A stretch of DNA of 64,000 nucleotides from Streptomyces sp. NBC_00250 (GTDB lineage: Bacteria; Actinomycetota; Actinomycetes; Streptomycetales; Streptomycetaceae), in the NCBI RefSeq assembly GCF_036192275.1, contig NZ_CP108088.1, forward strand, positions 8,480,001 through 8,544,000, read 5' to 3'. A program made the position numbers and the translations under genes. This document shows positions 43,602 to 53,746 of this stretch, one piece after another. The notes under the pieces were generated by a model. That model made no database searches. It worked only from the letters and a program-made list of their open reading frames with translations, and was not told where the DNA came from. Position 1 is the first letter of the stretch; each line of letters begins with the position of its first letter.

Positions 43602-44888
43602 ATGCCCTCTCTCCGTACGTCGACCGTCCGCCCCCGACGCCTCGCCGCCGCTCTCGCGGTCGCCGTCGCCCTCGTCGCCACGGTCGGCGGAACCGGATCT
43701 GCCGCCCCAGGATCGGCCGCCGCCGAAGGCGCGGCGCCCGCTGGGCTCCGCGAGGCGATGTTCGTCGGAAACAACTGGGACGGAACGGCCGACGTCATCG
43801 CCTCCCGGGGCGACTTCCACCGCATCGGCCGGGTGAACGTCATCCCCGACAAGGAGGAACGCCTCCGCGAGATCTATCTGAACCCCATCAAACTCGCGTT
43901 CTTCCTCGGCGTCCGCAGCGGCCCGGGGGAGGGCCACGACCAGTTCGTCGACGACATGTACGCCACCCCCGACGGCTCCTCCATGGTCGTCTCCCGGCCC
44001 AGCTTCGCCGACGTCGTCTCCCTCGACCTGCGCACCGGACGGATCAACTGGCGCTTCCCCGTGGCCGGTTACCGCGCCGATCACATGGCGGTCTCACCCG
44101 ACGGCACCCGGGTCGCGGTCTCCGCCTCCACCGCGAACACCGTGCACGTCCTCGACATCGCCACCGGCCGGCAGATCGGCTCGTTCAAGACCGGCGACAA
44201 GCCGCACGAGAACGTCTTCACCGCCGACGGACTCCTGTGGAACATGGCCATCGGCGAGGTCACCACCGCCCTCGACGCCCCCTGGCTCGACTGGACCAAG
44301 GGAGACCGCCGCATCACCGTCGTCGACGCCACCACCTTCAAGACCGTCCGTGTCATCGACATGCGCGAGCGCCTCGACGCCTTCGGCCGCGGCGACCTCT
44401 CCGACGCCGTCCGCCCCGTCGCCTTCACCCCGGACGAGAAGAAGCTCTACCTCCAGGTCTCCTTCTACAACGGCTTCCTGGAGTACGACGTCACCACCGA
44501 CCGGATCACCCGGGCCAAGGTCCTTCCCGGCAACCCGAAGACGGACCCCGACCGCACCACCTGGGTCAACGACTCGCGCCACCACGGCCTTTCGATGAGT
44601 CCCGACGGAACCAAGCTCTGCGTCGCGGGCACGATGGACGACTACGCCACGGTGGTCGACCGCGCCACCCTCCAAGAAGGCCCGCTCGTCGAGGCCTCCA
44701 AGCCCTACTGGGCGACCGTGAGCGGCGACGGACGGTCCTGCGTCATCTCCGAGAGCGGCGCCGACCGGGTGACGGCGATCGACTTCGCCACCGGGCAGCG
44801 CGTGGCCTCCGTGGACGTCGGCGACCACCCGCAGCGCGTACGGCTCGCCCGTATCCCCGCCGACTGGACCGGCCCCTCGGCCGGCTGA
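43602..44888 (+). CDS. Secreted YncE-like beta-propeller protein
   Basis: 428 residues. Signal peptide 1-35 (STVRPRRLAAALAVAVALVA ... APGSAAA). The mature part is made of about seven beta-propeller blades of YVTN/YncE type: DDMYATPDGSSMVVSRPSF, VVSLDLRTGRINWRFPV, HMAVSPDGTRVAVSASTANT, VHVLDIATGRQIGSFKTGDK, and a last blade SCVISESGADRVTAIDFATG. Such proteins bind ligands or DNA outside the membrane; no catalytic residues are evident. ATG at 43602 with GAAGAAGGA upstream. It precedes a secreted GH5 enzyme by 90 bp of repeats and may be cotranscribed. Function unknown. Confidence 0.8.
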   Translation: MPSLRTSTVRPRRLAAALAVAVALVATVGGTGSAAPGSAAAEGAAPAGLREAMFVGNNWDGTADVIASRGDFHRIGRVNVIPDKEERLREIYLNPIKLAFFLGVRSGPGEGHDQFVDDMYATPDGSSMVVSRPSFADVVSLDLRTGRINWRFPVAGYRADHMAVSPDGTRVAVSASTANTVHVLDIATGRQIGSFKTGDKPHENVFTADGLLWNMAIGEVTTALDAPWLDWTKGDRRITVVDATTFKTVRVIDMRERLDAFGRGDLSDAVRPVAFTPDEKKLYLQVSFYNGFLEYDVTTDRITRAKVLPGNPKTDPDRTTWVNDSRHHGLSMSPDGTKLCVAGTMDDYATVVDRATLQEGPLVEASKPYWATVSGDGRSCVISESGADRVTAIDFATGQRVASVDVGDHPQRVRLARIPADWTGPSAG

Positions 44889-44960
44889 CGCCCCCGGTCG
44901 GCTGCCCCCGGTCGGCTGACGCCCCCGGTCGGCTGACACCCGTCGGCCGGCTGACACCCC
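44883..44960 (+). repeat. Five imperfect ~17-bp repeats spanning the propeller stop codon
   Basis: GGCTGACGCCCCCGGTC starts at 44883 (containing the stop TGA 44886-44888), then shorter or variant copies start at 44900, 44914, 44931 and 44949. They fill nearly the whole space to the next ribosome binding site. Confidence 0.85.
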
Positions 44961-44978
44961 TCACCTCGGAAGGACCCT

Positions 44979-46883
44979 GTGAAGAGAACACTCCTGAGGG
45001 CCGCGCTCGCCGTGGCGCTCCTGGCCGCCGGAGCACCTGCGGCCCCGGCGGCCCCTGCGGTCCCCTCGGTCTCCACCACGGCCTCGGCGGCGGACGGTGA
45101 CCTCGCCGACAGCTGGCAGCCGCCCCTGAGCACCCGAGGCCGGTACGTCGTCGACGCGAACGGCGACCGCTTCAAGCTCAAGTCGGCCAACTGGCACGGC
45201 GCACAGGGCTCGTGGAACGGCTCGGGTGACATCGCCGACCCCGCCGCGCACCACGACGCGGAGAAGTCCGACCAACTGCCGCTGGGCCTCGACCGCGCGC
45301 CCGTCGCCACCATCCTCGCCGACTTCCATGCCCTCGGCATCAACAGCCTCCGCCTGCCGTTCTCCAACGAGATGCTCCACGATCAGCGGCCCGTCCCCGA
45401 CGCCGCGGTCGCGGCCAACCCCCAGCTGCGCGGCAAGACCCCGCTCCAGGTCTTCGACGCGGTCGTCGCCGCGACCACCGCGGAGGGCTTCGCCGTCATC
45501 CTCAACAACCACACCAACACCTCCCGTTGGTGTTGCGGCCTCGACGGCAACGAACGCTGGAACACCAGTCAGAGTGCCGCCCAGTGGGAGGCCGACTGGC
45601 TGTTCCTGGCCAAGCGCTACAAGAACGACAAGCGGGTCGTCGGTGCCGACCTCTACAACGAGGTGCGCCGCACGATCACCGACGACGCCAACTGGGGCTG
45701 GGGCGACGGGCACGACTGGTGGGCGGCCACCCAGCGCCTCGGCGACCGGCTCCTCACCGAGGCCAACCCCGACCTCCTCGTCATCGTCGAGGGCATCAAC
45801 TGGCAGGGGATACCCGCCGACGGACTCCCGCACGGGCGGCCCACCCTGGAGCCGGCGCGCACCCTCTCCCACACCCTCGTCGCCTCCGGGAAACTCGTCT
45901 ACTCGGCCCACTTCTACGGCTACACCGGACCGAACCACACCGGTGCGACCGGCACCGGCGAGACCCACGACTGGCGCTACCAGGAACTCTCCCGCGACGA
46001 GCTGTTCGCCACCCTGCGGCGGCAGGCCTTCTTCGTCGCCGCCGACACCGGCCGTCACTACACCGCCCCCGTGTGGATCAGCGAGTTCGGCATCGGCGCC
46101 GACGAGACCAACCCCCAGGCCCGCGCCTGGTTCGGGAACCTCGTCGACTACCTCGTCGCGAACGACACCGACTTCGCCTACTGGCCCCTCGTCGGCTTCA
46201 CGGGACACGGACGCTGGAAGCTCCTCGACTACGACACCGAGGGGCGGCGCTCCGGCATACTCGACGGCGACGACTGGCGCGCCCCCGACTGGCGCCGGCT
46301 CGTCACCGCGCCCGGCCTCACCGGACCCGTTCCGGTCGTCGACCGCTGGAACATGCTGAACCTCGACCACGCGGACGCCGTGCAGTCGCTCCGCACCCGG
46401 GCCCGGGGCGACTGGGACCAGGGCGCCCGCAAGGGCGTCTGCCCCGACGGGCAGCGGATCGTCGGCCTCGCCCACCGCGACGGACGCGGTCTCTGCACGG
46501 ACGCGGGAGCACCCCGACTCGACGCCCCGACGGGCGGGTTCACCGTCGTGACCGACGAACGGTACGTCAAGGAGGGCGACTGGGCCGGTGGGTACACCAA
46601 ACTCCAGTGCCCTCGCGACCAGTTCATGACCGGGTACAGCGTGCGCGGCCAGGCCGTCTCCGCCGTGCTCTGCACCGCCGCGTCCCGCGCCCTGCCGGTG
46701 ACCGGCCGCACGCTCTGGTTCGACCGGGGCGACAACCGCCCGGCAGGCGGGCCCGGCGGCGAGTTCGCCGCCGGCAACTACAAGGGACAGTGCGCCACCG
46801 GCGAGTACGCCGCCGGGATCGCCTTCACCGGAGCCTGGGCGAAGGGCAAGACCCCCGACGCCCTGCTCTGCCGCTCCCTGTAG
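44979..46883 (+). CDS. Secreted glycoside hydrolase family 5-type glycosidase
   Basis: 634 residues. Signal peptide about 1-38. The TIM barrel has the family 5 landmarks: NSLRLPFSNEM, the acid/base Glu228 (VGADLYNEVRR) and nucleophile Glu369 (APVWISEFGIG), plus VYSAHFYGYTGPNH with the conserved His/Tyr. Family 5 includes cellulases, mannanases and related endo-glycanases. From about residue 425 a C-terminal domain with paired cysteines (GVCPDGQRIVGLAHRDGRGL, LQCPRDQFMTGYSVRGQAVS, GQCATGEYAAGIAFTG) looks like a secreted accessory module, perhaps carbohydrate-binding. GTG at 44979 follows GGAAGGA. Substrate unassigned. Confidence 0.85.
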   Translation: MKRTLLRAALAVALLAAGAPAAPAAPAVPSVSTTASAADGDLADSWQPPLSTRGRYVVDANGDRFKLKSANWHGAQGSWNGSGDIADPAAHHDAEKSDQLPLGLDRAPVATILADFHALGINSLRLPFSNEMLHDQRPVPDAAVAANPQLRGKTPLQVFDAVVAATTAEGFAVILNNHTNTSRWCCGLDGNERWNTSQSAAQWEADWLFLAKRYKNDKRVVGADLYNEVRRTITDDANWGWGDGHDWWAATQRLGDRLLTEANPDLLVIVEGINWQGIPADGLPHGRPTLEPARTLSHTLVASGKLVYSAHFYGYTGPNHTGATGTGETHDWRYQELSRDELFATLRRQAFFVAADTGRHYTAPVWISEFGIGADETNPQARAWFGNLVDYLVANDTDFAYWPLVGFTGHGRWKLLDYDTEGRRSGILDGDDWRAPDWRRLVTAPGLTGPVPVVDRWNMLNLDHADAVQSLRTRARGDWDQGARKGVCPDGQRIVGLAHRDGRGLCTDAGAPRLDAPTGGFTVVTDERYVKEGDWAGGYTKLQCPRDQFMTGYSVRGQAVSAVLCTAASRALPVTGRTLWFDRGDNRPAGGPGGEFAAGNYKGQCATGEYAAGIAFTGAWAKGKTPDALLCRSL

Positions 46884-46902
46884 CCCCTCCGGGCACGAGA
46901 AA

Positions 46903-46936
46903 AGGGGCCTGCCGGATCCGCGTCCGGCAGGCCCCT
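46903..46936. terminator. Bidirectional terminator between GH5 and amidohydrolase genes
   Basis: Perfect 14-bp stem (46903-46916 with 46923-46936) and six-base loop. On the minus strand it is followed by TTTTCTC, so it best serves the leftward gene ending at 46951; it also ends the rightward GH5 transcript. Confidence 0.85.
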
Positions 46937-46950
46937 CTCGTGTCCCGCTG

Positions 46951-49023
46951 TCAGGACCTGTTGACGGACACCTCATAGAGCGAGTAGCCCCACTCCGTGG
47001 CCCGCTTCACTCCGTGGACCCGCAGGTACCGGGCCGACTGCGAGGCGAATTCCGCCGTGTCGTAGCCGCCGTCACCCGCGTCCGTGGACCACGCGGTCCG
47101 CCAGTTGGTGCCGTCGTCGGACAGCTCGATCCGGTACGCGCGCGCGTACGCCCGCTCCCAGTCCAGCGTGACCCGTCCGACCCGGCGCACGGAGCCCAGG
47201 TCCACCTGGAGCCACTGGTCGTCCGACCACTCGCTGGCCCAGCGGGTCCCCGTGTCGCCGTCGACCGTGAGACCGGGCGAGAAGTTGACGAAGGGGTTCC
47301 ACCACTGGGTGGTGGAGGCCGACACCGGCTGCCCGGACGCGAGGTTCACCCCCGGCTCGTGGTCCTCGGTCCGCTTCCACGTGGTGAGGTACGACTCCGC
47401 ACCCCGTGACAGCTCGTCCACGACCCCCGGTCCGCCGTCCGTGAGCCGGATCTGCTCGATCCAGTCCGGTACGAGGCCGTTGTGCGCGGCTCCGTCGGTG
47501 TTGAGGTCCCAGGTGCGCTCACCGGTGACCTGGCGGTCGAGGACGGAACCGCCGTCGAAGCTGCGGAAGGGGTACTTCACCGCGTTCGGGGCGTCGGGGC
47601 CGACCGGGCCCGGCCAGCCGCCGACCCCGTTCATGTCGGTGCCGTAGCCGAACCCGACGCCGTACTTCTTGCGCAGGGCCGCCTTCTGTCCCGCCTCACC
47701 GACGAACCCCTGGGCGTTGTGCATGTACGAGGCGGCGAAGCCGCCGAGGCGGTACAGCCGCTCGGTCCAGTCCAGGTCCATCCAGCTGTGGCTGGAGAGC
47801 ACGCCCGGGTACTCCTCGGCCTCCAGCATGTCGAGCGCCCGGCCCGCGGCCTTGACGCTCATGTGGTCGAGCTCCAGCATCATGCCGCGCTGGACCATGC
47901 CCTTCACGGCGTACTCCCCGAGCCGGGTGAGCCCGCGCGTGTTGCACCGTGCGTCGGAGGCGTACGAGGGGACGCCCACCCCCGCCGGCAGCTTGGCCGC
48001 CATCGCGGCGGGTGCGGCGGCCAGTCCGATGGGGTTGTCGTGCTGCGGCCCCGCGCACTTCTCGGTGGCCCAGAAGGTGCCCGTGGACAGGAACTGGCCG
48101 ATGTTGACGGCCACGCCCGTGGTCCCGCTGTCGAACCGGACGCCGCACAGCGCGTTGTCGAACTTGTGGCAGAGGAACATGCTGCGCACGCCGAGCGAGT
48201 ACAGCTCGTCGAGCCCCTTGTCGATGTCCTCCTTGCCGCACTGGGCGACGTCGAGGATCTGCTTGCAGCCGAAGGGCTCCGAGGTCTCCACGCCGAGGAC
48301 GACCGCGAGCTTGCCCTGCTCGATCACCGAGCGGGCCTGGGCGGCACTGGTGACGATCCGGAACCAGCCCTTACCGGGGCCGCCGTACATCCCGTCGACG
48401 TAGTCCTGCATCTCGTACGTCTTGCGGGCTTCGAGCCGGATGGCGTCCATCTCGTCGCAGCCGCGGTCGCGGGGCAGGAGCGAGCAGATCAGACCGTTGG
48501 TGACGAGGTCGTTGACCAGGACGCGCTGGCCGCCGCGCCAGGCCCGCTCGACCCAGGCGTAGTAGTTCTGCTGGTGGCTCAGGGAGTTGTTGGCGGGCCA
48601 GTCCTTGAACGTGGGCCAGCCCACCGGGTCGTGCTTGCCGTTGTCGCCGCCGGTGAGGTGTTCGAAGAGGGCGCCCGAACCGTCCGGGTAGTGCTCCGGA
48701 CAGTCCTTGAGCGCGTCCGCGACGCCCGCCGTCGAGAACGGCTTGCCGCAGATCATGCGGCCGCCGAACCCCTCGTTGGACATCAGGTGGTTGTGCGCGT
48801 CGACGAAGCCGCGCACCTTCCCCTGGGCGTCCGTTCCCGTGAACGGCGCACCCGTGACGTTGATCTGCGAGTCGGCGGCCGGCCGGGACGTGGGCTCCCA
48901 CCACGTGCCCGCGGCGGCGGCCGCGGGCACGGGACCGGAGCCGAAGAGGACGGCGGCCAGGGCGAGGAACAGCGCAAGGAGGGCGGGTCTGCCGCCGGTC
49001 CCGCGCGAAATGGGTCGAGTCAT
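46951..49023 (-). CDS. Secreted amidohydrolase-like protein with C-terminal F5/8 (discoidin) domain
   Basis: 690 residues. Signal peptide 1-38. The main domain begins with GFVDAHNHLMSNEGFGG (metal-binding D-x-H-x-H at 75-79) and continues with GMMLELDHMSVKAA, PGVLSSHSWMD and GFGYGTDMNGVGG, all positions where amidohydrolase or membrane-dipeptidase barrels place His/Asp ligands. From about residue 552 an F5/8 type C (CBM32-like) domain follows (SASTTQWWNPFVNFSPGLTV, WLQVDLGSVRRVGRVTLDWE), which usually binds sugars. So this is probably a cell-wall- or glycan-tethered peptidase/amidase. ATG at 49023 follows GGAGG at 11 bases. Exact activity unknown. Confidence 0.8.
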   Translation of the reverse strand: MTRPISRGTGGRPALLALFLALAAVLFGSGPVPAAAAAGTWWEPTSRPAADSQINVTGAPFTGTDAQGKVRGFVDAHNHLMSNEGFGGRMICGKPFSTAGVADALKDCPEHYPDGSGALFEHLTGGDNGKHDPVGWPTFKDWPANNSLSHQQNYYAWVERAWRGGQRVLVNDLVTNGLICSLLPRDRGCDEMDAIRLEARKTYEMQDYVDGMYGGPGKGWFRIVTSAAQARSVIEQGKLAVVLGVETSEPFGCKQILDVAQCGKEDIDKGLDELYSLGVRSMFLCHKFDNALCGVRFDSGTTGVAVNIGQFLSTGTFWATEKCAGPQHDNPIGLAAAPAAMAAKLPAGVGVPSYASDARCNTRGLTRLGEYAVKGMVQRGMMLELDHMSVKAAGRALDMLEAEEYPGVLSSHSWMDLDWTERLYRLGGFAASYMHNAQGFVGEAGQKAALRKKYGVGFGYGTDMNGVGGWPGPVGPDAPNAVKYPFRSFDGGSVLDRQVTGERTWDLNTDGAAHNGLVPDWIEQIRLTDGGPGVVDELSRGAESYLTTWKRTEDHEPGVNLASGQPVSASTTQWWNPFVNFSPGLTVDGDTGTRWASEWSDDQWLQVDLGSVRRVGRVTLDWERAYARAYRIELSDDGTNWRTAWSTDAGDGGYDTAEFASQSARYLRVHGVKRATEWGYSLYEVSVNRS

Positions 49024-49150
49024 GGTCAGCGATGCCTCCGGACGGTGGGGGAGTACCGGGCGCCCCGAGAATCGCGGTCTTGAGACAGTGAGTCAATAGT
49101 CCGGGACAGATGACCTGTTCGTGAGTGCGGAGGTCCGACCGGGCAGCGCG

Positions 49151-49753
49151 CTAGCGGGTCTTTCCCTCGATCAGCGAGACCAGTTGATCGGCCGTCAGAT
49201 CCAGCTGCGTCGCGGCGGTCTTCTCGTCGCCGAGGACCAGGAACTGGAGGGTGAGGCCGTCGATCGCCGCCGCCAGGTACCGCGCGATCGAGTCCACCGG
49301 AACCCGCGGATCGAGGTCCCGCACCGCGCGGACCTGCTCGACGAGCTCGCCCGCCGACGCCACGTACTGCTCGTACTGAGCCCGTGCCAGATGCTCGAAC
49401 CCCGGCTCGCGCAGGGCGTACTGGGTGAGGTCGTAGGTCAGCATGTGCTCGCCGGGGTGGGCGGTGACATGGTCCCAGTACGTCTGGAGCGCGCCCCGTA
49501 CGGTCTCGCGCAGGGTGGCGCCCGGCTCGACCGCCGACATCACCCGCGCCACGTAGTTGCTGTTGATCGTCTCGATCGCGGCTTCGAGGAGGGCCTGCTT
49601 GGATTCGAAGCAGTAGTGGAAGACGCTCAGCGAGACACCCGCCTCGGCACAGATCGACCGGGTGGTGGTCCGGGCGACCCCGTCCCTGGTCATCGCCCTG
49701 ATCGCCGCGTCGACCAGTTGTCTGCGTCGTTCGGCCGACGGCATCCGCCCCAT
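49151..49753 (-). CDS. TetR-family transcriptional regulator
   Basis: 200 residues. N-terminal HTH about 8-55: RRRQLVDAAIRAMTRDGVAR, TTTRSICAEAGVSLSVFHYC and FESKQALLEA. The C-terminal ligand domain (TetR_C_6-like) follows with DLTQYALREPGFEHLARAQY. ATG at 49753 follows GAGGAGG. About 130 bp downstream of the amidohydrolase gene start region and on the same strand; target not evident. Confidence 0.9.
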   Translation of the reverse strand: MGRMPSAERRRQLVDAAIRAMTRDGVARTTTRSICAEAGVSLSVFHYCFESKQALLEAAIETINSNYVARVMSAVEPGATLRETVRGALQTYWDHVTAHPGEHMLTYDLTQYALREPGFEHLARAQYEQYVASAGELVEQVRAVRDLDPRVPVDSIARYLAAAIDGLTLQFLVLGDEKTAATQLDLTADQLVSLIEGKTR

Positions 49754-49802
49754 GGTTCCTCCTCGCGTCCGGCGCCAGGGTAACCGCAGGCCCGGGAGCC
49801 GC

Positions 49803-50381
49803 CTACGGAACGTCCACCGCTCCGACCGACGGCCACGCGTCCCGCTCCGCGAGCAGCAGCACCAACGCCGCGATGTTCCAGGCGTCGTCCTCGCCCCGGT
49901 GATGACGCCCCTCCAGAGGCAGCCCCGCGACCTCCAGCGCGCGCGCCATGCCGGGGCGCTTGCGAAGGCCGTACCCCTCGGTGAACACCGCCTTGGCGTT
50001 GGTGTGGTGCCGCCCGAAGGGGTACGGGGTGCCCGTCACCCGACACTGGTGGGTGAACTGCTTGCGGTCGTAGTCGCCCCAGCTCGCCCAGGGCCGCGCC
50101 CCTGACTCGTACGTGGTCGCGAGCAGCCGGCAGGCGGCGGCGAAGTCCAGGCCGGTGTCGACCTCCGCCTGGGTGAGACCGGTCAGTTCGGTGCAGAAGG
50201 CGCTGACCTCGGAGCGAGTCGGCCGCACCAGGATCCGGTGCCGCGAGACCCGCTCACCGGCGTTCAGGTCGACGACCGTCAGCCCGATCTCGATGATCTC
50301 GCTGACCGCGCCGGGCGGGCGCTCGCCGTCCCAGCAGGTCGCCTCGACGTCGACGATGTTGATCAATCCCCCATGATGCAT
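49803..50381 (-). CDS. DEDDh-type 3'-5' exonuclease
   Basis: 192 residues. Exonuclease motifs: I, NIVDVEATCWDG with Asp11 and Glu13; II, the WGDYDRKQF region; III, HHRGEDDAWNIAALVLLL with the H-x(4)-D pair of DEDDh enzymes. Closest to the inhibitor-of-KinA/ERI1-like short exonucleases of actinobacteria. It removes nucleotides from 3' ends of RNA or DNA. The ATG at 50381 has no strong ribosome site, so the start is uncertain by a few codons. Single gene; role unknown. Confidence 0.85.
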   Translation of the reverse strand: MHHGGLINIVDVEATCWDGERPPGAVSEIIEIGLTVVDLNAGERVSRHRILVRPTRSEVSAFCTELTGLTQAEVDTGLDFAAACRLLATTYESGARPWASWGDYDRKQFTHQCRVTGTPYPFGRHHTNAKAVFTEGYGLRKRPGMARALEVAGLPLEGRHHRGEDDAWNIAALVLLLAERDAWPSVGAVDVP

Positions 50382-50451
50382 GCCGAGGAGCCTATGAGGC
50401 GGCACGGCCCCGGGCATCCGATTTACGCCCCTCGGGGGCATCGCACCGCGC

Positions 50452-51123
50452 TCAGTCCCGCTCCAGGTCCAGGACCTCGCGCAGCGCCGCCACGGCATGG
50501 GCCCGGTGCTCGTCGAGCCACCGGACGGTGGCCTCCTCGTCGCCGTGCCGGAGTGCCGAGATGACGGCGCGATGCTCGCGCACGGCCTGCTTCCGGTGCG
50601 GGTCCTCGGTGTAGTAGAGCGAGCGGTACGCATCGGTGGAGTCCCACAGGGTCGCGATCAGACGGACCAGGCGCGGCATCCCCGACGCTTCGATGAGAGT
50701 GAAATGGAAGAGCCGGTTCGCCGCGGCCATCGCCGGCACGTCGCCCTCGTCGGCCGCCAGTTCCACCTCGCGCTGGACCCGCTCCAGGGCGGCCACGATG
50801 CCGTCCGGCATCCGCCGAACGGCCATCCGAACGGCCTCCGTCTCCAGGAGCTCACGGATCCGGTAGATCTCCTCCAGATCGGCGAGCGAGAGCTCCGCGA
50901 CGAAGTACCCCCGGTGTATGTGATGGACGACCAGACCCTCGGCCTCCAGGGCCTTCAGGGCCTCGCGCAACGGCACCCGGCTCACCTCGAACCGGGCCGC
51001 GAGGGCGTCCTGGCGGATCTGCCCGCCGGGCCGGAGTTCCCCGCTGGTGATGGCGCGCCGCAGTTCCTCCAGGACGAACTGCTGGGCGGTCTGCGGCCGC
51101 CGCCTCTGCACCACGCTGCTCAT
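50452..51123 (-). CDS. GntR-family (FCD) regulator of the glutarate module
   Basis: 223 residues. GntR winged helix about 12-75 (TAQQFVLEELRRAITSGELR, ALAARFEVSRVPLREALKAL, VHHIHRGYFVAEL) and an FCD all-helical effector domain (about 85-205) whose conserved Asp/His residues bind a metal and an acid ligand. ATG at 51123 with GGAAGG upstream. Same strand as the CoA transferase (68 bp upstream gene), facing glutaryl-CoA dehydrogenase. A palindrome ATACTGGATCCAATAT in the divergent space (52452-52467) is its likely operator. Probably a repressor released by glutarate or a related acid. Confidence 0.9.
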   Translation of the reverse strand: MSSVVQRRRPQTAQQFVLEELRRAITSGELRPGGQIRQDALAARFEVSRVPLREALKALEAEGLVVHHIHRGYFVAELSLADLEEIYRIRELLETEAVRMAVRRMPDGIVAALERVQREVELAADEGDVPAMAAANRLFHFTLIEASGMPRLVRLIATLWDSTDAYRSLYYTEDPHRKQAVREHRAVISALRHGDEEATVRWLDEHRAHAVAALREVLDLERD

Positions 51124-51191
51124 CGCCTGTGACCTTCCGTTTCCCTCGCATTGCCCACCGGACGATCTCTCCACCGGTGCCGACCATCTTC

Positions 51192-52388
51192 CTACGCGCG
51201 GCCGTTCGCCGCTGAGCCCCTGTGGACAGGCCGTCCCAGCTCCGCCAGCAAACCCTCCGTGTGCTCGCCCAGACGCGGCGGAGCGGCACGGTAGGTGGGC
51301 GGGGTCGCGCCGAGCCGGATCGGATGGGCGACCTGGCCGGGGCCGGCCGCGGACTCCGGGACCCGTGGGGCGAGCCCCAGCCGGTCCGCGAGGTCGAAGG
51401 CGGCGGCCAGGTCGTTGATCGGCCCGCACGGCACCCCGGCCGCGGTGAGCTCCTCGAACCAGCTGTCGGCGGTACGGGTGCCCAACGGCCCGGTGAGCGC
51501 CGCGACCAGCTCCTCCCGGTGGGCGACGCGGGCCGTGTTGGTCGCGAAGCGCGGATCCTCGGCGAGCCCGGGCAGACCGAGGCGCTCGCACAGGACCCGG
51601 AACTGCCGGTCGTTGCCCACGGCCAGGACCAGCGGCCGGTCCTGCGCCTCGAACACCTCGTACGGGGCGATGCTCGGATGCCGATTGCCCATCGCGCGCG
51701 GCACGACCCCGGCCCCGAGGTGGGCGGCCGCCTGATTGGTGAGCGCCGAGAGGAGGGAGGAGAGCAGGGAGACCTCGACCCGCTGGCCCTCGCCGGTGCG
51801 CTCCCGGTGCCGGAGGGCGGCGAGGACGCCGAGGCCCGCGTGCAGCCCGGTGATGACGTCGACCAGGGCGACCCCGGCCTTCGTTCCCTGACCGTCCGGC
51901 TCGCCCGTCACGCTCATGAGACCGCCCATGGCCTGGACGAGCAGGTCGTAGCCGGGCAGCCGGGCCCCTCCGTCGGTGCCGAAGCCGGTCACCGAGCAGT
52001 AGACGAGTCCGGGGTTGGACTCCCGCACGTCCTCGTACCCGAGGCCGAGCTTCTCCATCGTGCCCGGGCGGAAGTTCTCCACCAGGACGTCCGCGCGGTC
52101 CACGATCGCGCGCGCCGCCGCCAGGTCCCCGGGGTCGGTGAGGTCGAGCGCGACGGAGCGCTTGTTCCGGTTCACCCCGAGGAAGTAGGTGGCCTCGCCG
52201 TCCGCGAACGGCGGACCCCACGCGCGCGTGTCGTCACCGGAACCGGGCCGTTCGATCTTGATCACGTCCGCGCCCAGATCGGCGAGGAGCATTGTCATGT
52301 ACGGCCCCGCGAGGACCCGGCCGAAGTCGGCGACGACGATCCCGGACAGGGCACCTGCCGCCGTCGTTCCCGGCTGATCTGCGCGCAT
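51192..52388 (-). CDS. CaiB/BaiF family CoA transferase (family III), likely glutarate CoA-transferase
   Basis: 398 residues. Family III CoA transferase: GIVVADFGRVLAGPYMTMLL, ADVIKIERPGSGDDTR, VLVENFRPGTMEKLGLGYED and LPGYDLLVQAMGGLMSVTGE, where Asp148 of GYD should form the acyl anhydride. The ATG at 52388 follows GAGGGAGAG and is preferred over a GTG at 52403. Divergent from a glutaryl-CoA dehydrogenase and followed by a GntR regulator, which suggests it activates glutarate with succinyl-CoA, as human SUGCT does. Other dicarboxylates cannot be excluded. Confidence 0.85.
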   Translation of the reverse strand: MRADQPGTTAAGALSGIVVADFGRVLAGPYMTMLLADLGADVIKIERPGSGDDTRAWGPPFADGEATYFLGVNRNKRSVALDLTDPGDLAAARAIVDRADVLVENFRPGTMEKLGLGYEDVRESNPGLVYCSVTGFGTDGGARLPGYDLLVQAMGGLMSVTGEPDGQGTKAGVALVDVITGLHAGLGVLAALRHRERTGEGQRVEVSLLSSLLSALTNQAAAHLGAGVVPRAMGNRHPSIAPYEVFEAQDRPLVLAVGNDRQFRVLCERLGLPGLAEDPRFATNTARVAHREELVAALTGPLGTRTADSWFEELTAAGVPCGPINDLAAAFDLADRLGLAPRVPESAAGPGQVAHPIRLGATPPTYRAAPPRLGEHTEGLLAELGRPVHRGSAANGRA

Positions 52389-52451
52389 TCCGCTCTCCCT
52401 CACTGGCGATCGGATCCCATCGGACCGTACGGGCGGGATATCGCATTTTCA

Positions 52452-52467
52452 ATACTGGATCCAATAT
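52452..52467. promoter_or_regulatory. Near-perfect palindrome, GntR-type operator
   Basis: ATACTGGATCCAATAT: 16 bp, symmetrical except for one pair, centred on GGATCC, in the 136-bp divergent region between CoA transferase and dehydrogenase genes. Confidence 0.65.
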
Positions 52468-52524
52468 CCCATCTACGGCTACGCTTCGGCTCGCCGAGTT
52501 GCCACAGCCGCCAGGAGGCCGTCC

Positions 52525-53710
<1,186 letters not shown>

Positions 53711-53715
<5 letters not shown>

Positions 53716-53736
53716 CCGGATCCGCTGACCGGATCC
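53711..53736 (+). repeat. 13-bp tandem duplication spanning the gcdH stop codon
   Basis: GCTGACCGGATCC at 53711-53723 and again at 53724-53736; the TGA stop is 53713-53715. Confidence 0.9.
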
Positions 53737-53746
53737 GACGGGCTGC

